A DNA stretch of 37,912 bases from contig JAQGHV010000165.1 of assembly GCA_028288785.1 (NCBI GenBank), positions 1 to 37,912 of the forward strand, read 5' to 3'. The DNA comes from Rhodospirillales bacterium. GTDB lineage: Bacteria; Pseudomonadota; Alphaproteobacteria; Acetobacterales; Acetobacteraceae. Shown piece after piece: positions 10,668 to 19,883 of the stretch. The position numbers and the translations under genes were made by a program. The notes under the pieces were generated by a model. It worked only from the letters and a program-made list of their open reading frames with translations, had not been told where the DNA came from and made no database searches. Each line of letters begins with the position of its first letter. Positions within the stretch are counted from its first letter, which is position 1.

Positions 10668-10963
10668 CAGAGAGCCGGCCGCGCCCGGCGCGGCAGCAGC
10701 GCCAGGATGGGCATCGCAATGAGCTGCAGGATGGATGAGAACAGCAGCGCGAATAGCGCGGTCTCGCCGTAGGGATACCGCATCGTGAAAGGCAGCGCGA
10801 CAAGGCCGATGATGCCGAGGCAGGCGAAGCTGGCGAGCAGCACGCGCCCAGCGCGCGGCATCGCCACGGCAAGGCGCCAGAACAACGGTGTCCCGACCAC
10901 CAGCACCGCCACGGCGATGGCCGCGGCGATATAGACGACGCTGAGGTCAAGGGAGATGAACAT
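10667..10963 (-). CDS. small hypothetical membrane protein
   Basis: 98 aa; three hydrophobic helices; ends overlapping the start of the next gene. Confidence 0.65.
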   Translation of the reverse strand: MFISLDLSVVYIAAAIAVAVLVVGTPLFWRLAVAMPRAGRVLLASFACLGIIGLVALPFTMRYPYGETALFALLFSSILQLIAMPILALLPRRARPAL

Positions 10964-10965
10964 GC

Positions 10966-11598
10966 TCAGCTTCGGCTTTCGGTCGCGAGCTTCACCGCGA
11001 GCAGCCCAAGCGCCCCGCCCAGAACCCAGCGCTGCGCCGCCATCCAGCCCGGCCGCGTGCCTAGGAAGCGGGAGACGCCGGCCGCACCCCAGACCAGCAC
11101 CGCATCGAACACCGTGCAGACCGCGATCTGGATGCCGCCGAGGATGATGCCTTGGGTCAGCACATCACCGCGCGTCGCGTCGATGAAGGGCGGCAGCACG
11201 GCCACGTAGAACAGCGCCACCTTCGGGTTCAGCGCCGCCGTGGCGATGCCCACCGTGAACAGCCGCAACGCCGGCTCGCGCGGCATCGGCCTGACCGCGA
11301 AGATCGGCGCGCCACCGGGACGCAGGCACTGCCAGGCGAGGTAGAGCAGGTAGGCCGCACCACCGAGGCGCAGCGCATCCCAGGCGAGCGGCACCGCGAA
11401 CAGCGCCGCGGTGATCCCTGCCGCCGCACAAAGCATGATGAGCAGCGAGCCGAACTGGCAGCCCATGAGGCTGATCATCCCCGCGCCGGTGCCCTGCGCG
11501 AGCGAGCGGGAGACGAGGTAGAGCATGTTCGGCCCCGGCGTCGCCGCGAGGCCCAACGAGAGCACCATCATCACCAGCAGGGTTTCGACGGAGGGCAT
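10966..11598 (-). CDS. LysE/RhtB family amino-acid exporter
   Basis: LGLAATPGPNMLYLVSRSLAQGTGAGMISLMGCQFGSL... N-terminal LysE signature; 210 aa. Confidence 0.9.
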   Translation of the reverse strand: MPSVETLLVMMVLSLGLAATPGPNMLYLVSRSLAQGTGAGMISLMGCQFGSLLIMLCAAAGITAALFAVPLAWDALRLGGAAYLLYLAWQCLRPGGAPIFAVRPMPREPALRLFTVGIATAALNPKVALFYVAVLPPFIDATRGDVLTQGIILGGIQIAVCTVFDAVLVWGAAGVSRFLGTRPGWMAAQRWVLGGALGLLAVKLATESRS

Positions 11599-12005
11599 CA
11601 GCGGAACTCCTCGTCCCGCGGCACCGCGCGCAACCAGGCGCGCAGCCGCCAGAACCCGTCATCCAGCATCGAGGTGCTGCGCGCGTAGCCGATGCGCGCG
11701 ACGAGCGGCAGGTCGACCGCGGCCTCTTCCCAGCGCGGCGGGTGGTCCACCATGTTGATGGCCTCGATCGCGACGACGCCCTCGATGCGGCCACTTGCGT
11801 CGCGCAGCAGGGCATGGCCCGGCGCGTCAGCGCCCTTGCCCGGCATCGCCATCAGCCGCTGGCCGCGGCAGATCGCCAGGCTGTGCCGCGCATCCGGGCT
11901 CACGCTGCGCATGACGGGATCCTGACAATCGACCGGGGTGGCGGTTGCGGCTGCGATGACGATCAGGCCGGCGAAGGCGGCGAGGCTCGCGGGGAGGAGT
12001 TTCAT
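11598..12005 (-). CDS. hypothetical secreted protein
   Basis: Signal-peptide-like MKLLPASLAAFAGLIVIAAATATPVDCQDPV...; 135 aa; start/stop overlap with the LysE gene. Confidence 0.6.
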   Translation of the reverse strand: MKLLPASLAAFAGLIVIAAATATPVDCQDPVMRSVSPDARHSLAICRGQRLMAMPGKGADAPGHALLRDASGRIEGVVAIEAINMVDHPPRWEEAAVDLPLVARIGYARSTSMLDDGFWRLRAWLRAVPRDEEFR

Positions 12006-12008
12006 GCG

Positions 12009-12759
12009 TCAGCCCTGCACGGAATAGCCGCCATCGACGGGGATCGCGGTCCCGGTGATGAAGGCGGCGGCGTCGGAAGCGAGGAAGGCGGCGATGCCTT
12101 CGAAATCCTGTGGCGAGCCCCAGCGCTTGGCCGGCGTGCGCGCGAGGACATTGTCGTTCAGCAGCGGCATGTCACCGCGCGCCTTGCGGGTGAGGTCTGT
12201 GTCGATCCAGCCCGGCAGGATGGCGTTGACGGTGATGCCATCCGCCGCCCAGGCCGTGGCGAGCGCCTTGGTGAACTGCACGATGCCACCCTTGGACGCG
12301 GCATAGGCGATGTGCAGCGGCATCCCGAAGATGGACAGCATCGAGCCGTTGTTGATGACCCGCCCATGCCCGCTCGCCTTAAGATGCGGATGGGCCGCCT
12401 TCGCGGTGAGGTAGGCGGAGGTCAGGTTGGTGTCGACGACCGTGTGCCAGTCGGCTTCATCATAAGCCTCGGGGCGGTTGCGGATATTTGTCCCGGCGTT
12501 GTTCACCAGGATGTCGAGCCGGCCAAAGCGGGCGATGGTGGCCGCGATGGCGGCGGTGATCGAAGCCGGATCGGTGATATCGGTGTGCGTCGCTTCCGCC
12601 TCGGCGCCGAGGGCGCGCAGCTCGGCGACCGCAGCGGCGTTCTTGGCCGGGTTGCGCGCGGCGACCATGATCTTTGCGCCGGCCTTGGCGAGACCGCTGG
12701 CGAGGCCCAGCCCGATGCCGCCATTGCCGCCGGTGACGAAGGCGACGCGGCCGCTGAGG

Positions 12760-12773
<14 letters not shown>
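12009..12773 (-). CDS. SDR family oxidoreductase
   Basis: VAFVTGGNGGIGLGLA, NNAG, YAASKGG, C-terminal AAFITGTAIPVDGGYSVQG. Actual start may be ATG 12767, overlapping the carA stop. Confidence 0.92.
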
Positions 12774-14142
<1,369 letters not shown>

Positions 14143-14145
<3 letters not shown>

Positions 14146-14174
14146 AAGGTCCTTATCTGGGAAAAAATTTCCCA
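14143..14174 (-). promoter_or_regulatory. two palindromes at the 5' end of HTH-carA (possible operator)
   Basis: ATAAGGTCCTTAT (14144-14156) overlaps the SD and start codon; TGGGAAAAAATTTCCCA (14158-14174) lies immediately upstream. Confidence 0.5.
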
Positions 14175-14295
14175 CGTCCAGCTCGATGCGCACGGGCGAT
14201 AATATTTCTCCCATGCGCCATATTCGGCTATCTGACCTTCCCCCATCTTCCGCTGGCGCGGCCATGTTGCGCCAGAAGCATCAGGAGTACGCGCG

Positions 14296-14751
14296 ATGGA
14301 TTTGCGCAGCCGTTTCACTGCCGCCCTGAAAACCTCGATGATCGCCAAGGACGGGCCGCAGACCTCCACCATCCGCATGATCATGGCGAAGCTCAAGGAT
14401 TCGGACATCGCCGCGCGCCCGAGCGGTGTGGATCAGATCCCGGAGGAGCAGATCATCTCGATGCTGCGTGGCATGGCGAAGTCCCGGCGCGAGAGCATTG
14501 AGATGTACACCCAGGGCAACCGCCCCGAGCTCGCCGCCAAGGAAGCCGCGGAGATCGCCGTGATCGAGGGATTCCTGCCGGTCCAGATGGATGCGAGCGC
14601 CGTCGAGGCCGCGGTGGATGCAGCGATCGCCAAGGCGGGCGCGACTTCGGTCAAGGAGATGGGCAAGGTCATGGCCGTGCTGCGCGCGAAGTATGCGGCG
14701 ACACTCGACATGGCGAAGGCCGGCGCGCTGGTGAAGGCGAAGCTCGGCTAA
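14296..14751 (+). CDS. GatB/YqeY domain-containing protein
   Basis: MDLRSRFTAALKTSMIAKDGPQTSTIRMIMAKLKDSDIAARPSG... typical YqeY; AGGAG upstream. Confidence 0.93.
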   Translation: MDLRSRFTAALKTSMIAKDGPQTSTIRMIMAKLKDSDIAARPSGVDQIPEEQIISMLRGMAKSRRESIEMYTQGNRPELAAKEAAEIAVIEGFLPVQMDASAVEAAVDAAIAKAGATSVKEMGKVMAVLRAKYAATLDMAKAGALVKAKLG

Positions 14752-16094
14752 CCCAGGCGCCCGGCCAGGTATCGGGCGCGCTCCGCCGGGTCCTCGATGT
14801 GTTCGGCGGTCCGCGTCCACAGCACCGGGAGTGGCGCGCCATCGGCCGCGGCCCGCCGGACCATCAGCGCCGCGATCGGCCCTACGAAGGGCAGCAGCGC
14901 CTTTCGCAGCATTTCGAGCTCGGCAGGTGTCGCCCCTGCGGCCACCGCCTGCCCTGCAGGCGCAGGCTGCATGGGCTTTGCGCCCGCCGTCGACTGAGTG
15001 GCGACGCCACTAAGGCTCCGCGTCGCCTCCTGCCGAAAACGCCGCCGCGCTTCGGGATCAGGGATGCTCTCGGCAAGCTTTTCGCACAGGGCCGTGGTCG
15101 TGCTTGCCTCACGCAGCGCGCTGCGCAGCAGGACGGCGGCGATAGGGCCGACATGGGCGGCAAGGTTGCGCTCGAGCGCGGTGAGCGCCGCGCCGTCGAG
15201 TTGTATCCCGGCGGGGGCGGTGCGGGGCGGCGTTGAGACCACCAAGGTGGCATCCGCAGCACCGCCACCAAGCGTCGCCGCGCGCATTGCAGCGGCCATG
15301 CCAGCGGCATCGGGAAAGCGATCAGCCGCGCGCTTCGCCATCGCGCGTGCGAGTACGCCAGGCAGGCCCGGGAAGGCCGTGACGATGTGCGGAGGCAGGG
15401 GCACCGGCTTGGCATGGATGACCCGGTAGACGACCTCCATCATGTTGCCGATGCCGAAGGCACGTTCGCCGGCGAGCAGTTCGAGCAGGACGGATCCCGC
15501 CGAGAACAGGTCCGACCGCGCATCCACAGGCTCGCCGAGGCATTGCTCTGGCGACATGTAGCTGGGCGAGCCGATCATGTCGCCGACACGGGTGAGATCG
15601 GAATCGCCCAGCCGCGCAATCCCGAAATCCGCGACCTTGCAGCGCATATCTGGCAGCAACAACAGGTTCGCCGGCTTGATGTCGCGATGCACGATACCCG
15701 CCGCATGCGCGGTGCCGAGCGCATCCAGCACCTGGCCAAGGATTGCCGTAGCCTCGGCCACGGTCAGCCGTCGCCCGGCCGCCAAGGCTGCCTGCAGGCT
15801 GACGCCTTCGACGAATTCCATGGCCAGGTAGGGTTGCCCCTCATGGATGCCGAAATCATGCACGGCGACGATATTGGGGTGTGGGCAGCGGCTGGACGCG
15901 CGGGCTTCGCGCCGGAACCGGCTCATGTATTCGTCGCCGTCCGCGCCTTCGAGCAGAGAGCGGGCGATCAGCTTGATGGCGAGGGTACGTTCGAGGTCGG
16001 GATCATGCGCGCGCAGGATTACGCCCATCGCGCCGCGGCCAATCACTCCCTGAATCTCGTAGCGGCCGATCTGCCGCGGTACCACCTCCGTCAT
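14748..16094 (-). CDS. serine/threonine protein kinase with duplicated C-terminal module
   Basis: MTEVVPRQIGRYEIQGVIGRGAMGVILRAHDPDLERTLAIKLI, IVHRDIKPANLLL, VADFGIARLG, GSPSYMSPEQ. Confidence 0.95.
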   Translation of the reverse strand: MTEVVPRQIGRYEIQGVIGRGAMGVILRAHDPDLERTLAIKLIARSLLEGADGDEYMSRFRREARASSRCPHPNIVAVHDFGIHEGQPYLAMEFVEGVSLQAALAAGRRLTVAEATAILGQVLDALGTAHAAGIVHRDIKPANLLLLPDMRCKVADFGIARLGDSDLTRVGDMIGSPSYMSPEQCLGEPVDARSDLFSAGSVLLELLAGERAFGIGNMMEVVYRVIHAKPVPLPPHIVTAFPGLPGVLARAMAKRAADRFPDAAGMAAAMRAATLGGGAADATLVVSTPPRTAPAGIQLDGAALTALERNLAAHVGPIAAVLLRSALREASTTTALCEKLAESIPDPEARRRFRQEATRSLSGVATQSTAGAKPMQPAPAGQAVAAGATPAELEMLRKALLPFVGPIAALMVRRAAADGAPLPVLWTRTAEHIEDPAERARYLAGRLG

Positions 16095-16104
16095 CGGATC
16101 CCCA

Positions 16105-16132
16105 GCTTCGATTGTCAGGCTTCGATTGTCAG
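16105..16132. repeat. 14-bp perfect tandem duplication at the sensor/kinase gene junction
   Basis: GCTTCGATTGTCAG x2, followed by partial GCTTCC. Confidence 0.85.
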
Positions 16133-17001
16133 GCTTCCAGCATGCGCATGGCGTTGGCCAAGCTCCGGCGCATGAGGTTGAAGGAGCGGCCGAGCGAAGC
16201 GATCTCATCCTTGCCCTTGGGCACGAACTCCGGCGCATCCAGCTCACCCGCGGCGACACGTCCGGCGGCTTCGGTCATCCGCTTCACGGGCCGGACAATG
16301 ACGTAGTGGAGCAGCAGGTTCAACAGCACCAGCATGGCCAGGAACACGCCGCCCAAGCTGATCAGCAAGGCATTGAGCTGCCGCGCTGCGCGGGCGAGCG
16401 GAACGCTCAGCGGCACCGAGACGATCTGTGCTCCGATCACGTCACCGAGGCGCCAGCCGAAGCCGTTGGCCGCGCCGTAGAGGTCGATCATCGTGGCGGG
16501 GGCCGCTGCCGGGGTGGAATGGCAGGTGAGGCAGGCACCGTCCGTGAGGCGAAAGGGCCGGGCCAGCGTCAGCACGTTGCCGGAGGGCGTCTGCCGTTCG
16601 CTGACATGCTCCGTGAGCGTCGTGGTGCGTCGGAAAATGTCGATCAGGCCAGCCTCCCAATCCGTCGCGCGGTCGGCGGGATTCGTCGGATTGATCGCTG
16701 CTTCCTTGTAGGCGTAGTCGGGGTAGTCAGCGGCCATCGTGCGCAGGACGGTCTGCGCCGCCCAGGATGGCACCGTGTGTGGCAGGAAGCGCGTGGTGCC
16801 CGCATCTGCCAGAAGGGGTGCGATTTCGCCGCTGGTATAGCGGCGCACCGCCGTCGCCTGTTGCATGAGGAGCCCCGCCTCGTGCAGCACCTGGCGGCGC
16901 GCATCCTCCTCGGCGATGGTCTTGGCGAAGAAGGCAGCCGCCGCCATCCCCACCACGAAGGCGCCGATCATGACGAGGTTGAACTTGATGCTCAGGTTCA
17001 T
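16129..17001 (-). CDS. membrane sensor with Tll0287-like (DUF3365) c-heme domain and HAMP domain
   Basis: N-terminal TM, RPFRLTDGACLTCHSTPAAAPATMIDLYGAANGFGWRLGDVIGAQIVSVPL (CxxCH), second TM, then HAMP-like VRPVKRMTEAAGRVAAGELDAPEF; no output domain. Confidence 0.8.
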   Translation of the reverse strand: MNLSIKFNLVMIGAFVVGMAAAAFFAKTIAEEDARRQVLHEAGLLMQQATAVRRYTSGEIAPLLADAGTTRFLPHTVPSWAAQTVLRTMAADYPDYAYKEAAINPTNPADRATDWEAGLIDIFRRTTTLTEHVSERQTPSGNVLTLARPFRLTDGACLTCHSTPAAAPATMIDLYGAANGFGWRLGDVIGAQIVSVPLSVPLARAARQLNALLISLGGVFLAMLVLLNLLLHYVIVRPVKRMTEAAGRVAAGELDAPEFVPKGKDEIASLGRSFNLMRRSLANAMRMLEA

Positions 17002-17046
17002 CGGCAGTCCCCTAGCGGTTTTCGCGAAGCGAGTTCGGACGCATGG

Positions 17047-18186
17047 TCACCGTGCGGCGACAAGGCGGGACGCCTGGGCTGCAGTGAGGGTGCCGGTCAG
17101 GGTGGCGCCAATCTCGAATTGGAAGCGGCGGATGGCGGCGCGGGTGTTGGGGCCGAACTGCCCATCGGGTGCGCCAATGTAGTAGCCCATGGCGGCCAGC
17201 GCCTGCTGTACACGGCGGCGGTCTGCATCGGTCATGGCCCCTTCGTCCGGCAAGGTGAGCGCCGCCGGCTGCGGGGCGGGCGCGGCAGGGGCCGGGGTGG
17301 GTACCGGTACGGCTGCGATGACGGGCGGCGGTGCCGGCTCCGGAAGAGTCGCGGGTGCAGTAGGTGCAGGGCTTGGCACGGTAATGACAGGCGCCGGCGC
17401 CGCGACGACCGCCGCCGGTTCCCCGGCGAGGTAGGCCGGGTTTGCCGGCGTCGCGAGGATGACGAGCCCTTCCGGTACGCCCTGGAGTAGCCCTGCGAGC
17501 ACATGGGCCAGCAGAACACGCGGCCCGGCAAGCGATGCCTCCAATGCAGCGGCCAGCCGAGTCCCATTGCTGGCTGCATCGTTCGCGGCGGCGACCATGC
17601 CGACACCAGCTGGCCCGGCCGGTTCTGCCAATGCCGCAAGGCTGGCCATCACCGCGTCGGCGCCGGATGGCGCGATGCCGTCAAAGACCACGAGACCCGC
17701 ACGAACCTCGCCGCGCAGCAGGGCCTCGACCACGCCGCGCGCGAGAAGGCCTTGGGTCAGCACATCCGTCTCGCGCGTCAGGCTCGCCGAGACCGGCAGC
17801 AGGAAGGGCCGGCTGTTGAACGTGACGACATGGCCACAGACATAGGCGACGCCGACACTGCCCGGTGAGGCGCGCAGGCGACGGGCGAAGGCGGCCGCGG
17901 CCGCATCGGCTTCGCCCCGGCCGGTATCGAGGCGTTGCACCACCTCGAAGCCAAGCGTGCGGAGCGCGGCGGCGACCTGGCGGGCAGACGAAAGACAACC
18001 CGGCAGCGGCGGCAAGGCAGGACCCGCAGAGTAGGCGGCATTGCCGATGACCAGGGCGAACTGCGCCGGCTGCGCAAGCGCCGGCGTGGCGGCGAAAAGC
18101 CCCAGCAGTACCCCAACGCCGGCAATCCAGCCCCCGGAGGCATTTCGGCGAGCCTGGGGCTGCGAATGAGGTAGATTTTTCAGCAT
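17047..18186 (-). CDS. secreted caspase-fold (C14-like) protein with C-terminal peptidoglycan-binding domain
   Basis: Signal peptide, FALVIGNAAYSAGPALPPLPGCLSSARQVAAALRTLGFEVVQRLD, AYVCGHVVTFNSRPFLLPVSA, Pro/Ala linker, then DADRRRVQQALAAMGYYIGAPDGQFGPNTRAAIRRFQFEIG (PG_binding_1). Confidence 0.82.
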   Translation of the reverse strand: MLKNLPHSQPQARRNASGGWIAGVGVLLGLFAATPALAQPAQFALVIGNAAYSAGPALPPLPGCLSSARQVAAALRTLGFEVVQRLDTGRGEADAAAAAFARRLRASPGSVGVAYVCGHVVTFNSRPFLLPVSASLTRETDVLTQGLLARGVVEALLRGEVRAGLVVFDGIAPSGADAVMASLAALAEPAGPAGVGMVAAANDAASNGTRLAAALEASLAGPRVLLAHVLAGLLQGVPEGLVILATPANPAYLAGEPAAVVAAPAPVITVPSPAPTAPATLPEPAPPPVIAAVPVPTPAPAAPAPQPAALTLPDEGAMTDADRRRVQQALAAMGYYIGAPDGQFGPNTRAAIRRFQFEIGATLTGTLTAAQASRLVAAR

Positions 18187-18415
18187 ACAGGCTTTCACTC
18201 GGACGGGGCAGGGTCGGCGCGAAAGTTTTAGCATCAGAAAAGGCGATGCAGGAACAACCAGATACCGCGAGGTACAGCGTTCGTCTCGATAGCGACGTAA
18301 AAAACGTTCCGAACACGCGGAAGTGCTTTGGCAGCAGCCGGTCTGCCGGGGATCCGGACAGCGCTTGCGGCGATGCGGCTTCCCGCGCCACACTGGGCTG
18401 TACCAAGGATCGGGC

Positions 18416-19405
18416 ATGCACAACATCGGGAGCAAAATCACACGGCGCAGCGCCTTGGCCGGCTCGGCTGCCCTCGGCGCCGCCGCATCCGGTGCGGCAT
18501 TGGCGCAACCGGCCTGGCCGTCGCGCCCGGTCCGCATCGTCATCCCGTTCGCACCGAGCGGCGGCGCCGACACCTTCACGCGCCTGATGACGGAACCGCT
18601 CGCCGCGGCCTTCGGCCAACCCTTCTTCGTGGAGAATCGCCCCGGCGGCGGCGGTGTCATCGGCACCGACGCCGCGGCGAAGGCGACACCGGATGGCCAC
18701 ACGCTGCTGATGCTGACGGTGACACTCACGGCCAACGAAACCCTGATGCCGAACCGGCCCTACGTGCTGCTGCGCGACCTCACGCCGGTGGCCAGCCTGA
18801 ACCGCACCCTGCAGGTGCTGGTCGCCCACCCTGCCCTTCCCGTCACCAACGTGGCCGAGCTCATCGAATGGGCGAAAGCTCGCCCAGGCCAGCTCGACTA
18901 CTCGACGGCCGGGCCGGGCACACCCTACCACATCGCTTTCGAGGTGTTCCGCCACATGGCCGGCATCCAGGTGCAGCACATCCCTTTCCGGCTCAGCGGC
19001 GATGCGCGCAACGCGGTAGTGGGCGGCCAGGTGCCGGCGATGTTCGACGGCATCGCGACCATGCTGCCGCTCATCCGCGCCGGCCGGGTGCGCGCGCTGG
19101 CGACCACCGGCACCGAACGCTCCACCCTGATGCCCGAGACACCGACCGTCGCCGAGACCTTGCCTGGCTATGAGCAGGTCGGCTTCAACGGGCTGCTGGC
19201 ACCGGCCGCGACGCCGCGCCCGATCGTCGAGAGGCTGAATGCCGAGATCAACCGCATCCTCGATACCGATGCCCTGAAGGACGCCTTCGGACGGCTCGGC
19301 GCCGAGATCGCGCCGATGTCGCCGGAGGCCTTCGGCGACGTGCTTCGCGCTGATATCGAGCGGCGCCGGGTTTGGATCAACCTCGCGGGCATCCAGCCGC
19401 AATGA
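18416..19405 (+). CDS. tripartite tricarboxylate transporter substrate-binding protein (Bug/TctC family)
   Basis: Twin-Arg-like signal KITRRSALAGSAALG..., WPSRPVRIVIPFAPSGGADTFTRLMTEPLAAAFGQPFFVENRPGGGGVIGTD. Confidence 0.92.
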   Translation: MHNIGSKITRRSALAGSAALGAAASGAALAQPAWPSRPVRIVIPFAPSGGADTFTRLMTEPLAAAFGQPFFVENRPGGGGVIGTDAAAKATPDGHTLLMLTVTLTANETLMPNRPYVLLRDLTPVASLNRTLQVLVAHPALPVTNVAELIEWAKARPGQLDYSTAGPGTPYHIAFEVFRHMAGIQVQHIPFRLSGDARNAVVGGQVPAMFDGIATMLPLIRAGRVRALATTGTERSTLMPETPTVAETLPGYEQVGFNGLLAPAATPRPIVERLNAEINRILDTDALKDAFGRLGAEIAPMSPEAFGDVLRADIERRRVWINLAGIQPQ

Positions 19406-19418
19406 GGAGCGCCGCCGC

Positions 19419-19883
19419 TTGTTCGCCTTCACCCTGAACGGTGCGGCCGCTGCGCTGGACCTGCCCGATGACGTGCCCTTGCTGGCCGCGTTGCGCGAGG
19501 CAGCCGGCCTTTCCGGCCCCCGCTTTGGCTGCGGCGTAGAGGCTTGTGGCGCCTGCCACGTACTCATCGATGGGCAGTCGGTGCCGACCTGCGTTCTGCC
19601 GCTCGGCGCCGTCGCCGGGCGCGTCGTCACCACGGTCGAGGGGCTGGGCACGGAAGCAAGCCCGCATCCCCTGCAGACCGCCTTCCTGGCCGAGCAGGCC
19701 GGGCAGTGCGGCTACTGCCTCTCGGGCATCCTGGTCAGTGCCGCGGCGCTGCTCGCGGCCAATCCTGACCCTGACGAGGCGGCGGTACGCCTGGCGTTGG
19801 AACCCCATCTCTGCCGCTGCGGCAGCCACAACCGCATCATCCGCGCCGTGCTGCGCGCCGCCCGCCAGGGACAGCCGGCATGA
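19419..19883 (+). CDS. (2Fe-2S)-binding small subunit of a molybdenum hydroxylase
   Basis: GCGVEACGACHVLIDGQ, GQCGYCLSGILVSAAALL, HLCRCGSHNRIIRAV; TTG start preceded by GAGGAG. Confidence 0.92.
   Translation: MFAFTLNGAAAALDLPDDVPLLAALREAAGLSGPRFGCGVEACGACHVLIDGQSVPTCVLPLGAVAGRVVTTVEGLGTEASPHPLQTAFLAEQAGQCGYCLSGILVSAAALLAANPDPDEAAVRLALEPHLCRCGSHNRIIRAVLRAARQGQPA

Noticed and set aside
14748-14751. Overlapping stop codons of yqeY-like gene and kinase (CTAA)
   Set aside because: Real, but convergent 3' overlaps of this size are common in compact genomes.
16126-17490. 454-aa plus-strand ORF
   Set aside because: Antisense to the heme sensor and caspase-like gene; low-complexity Gly/Arg tail.
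17681-19651. 656-aa minus-strand ORF
   Set aside because: Antisense to the Bug and 2Fe-2S genes and out of frame with the caspase-like gene; composition artefact.
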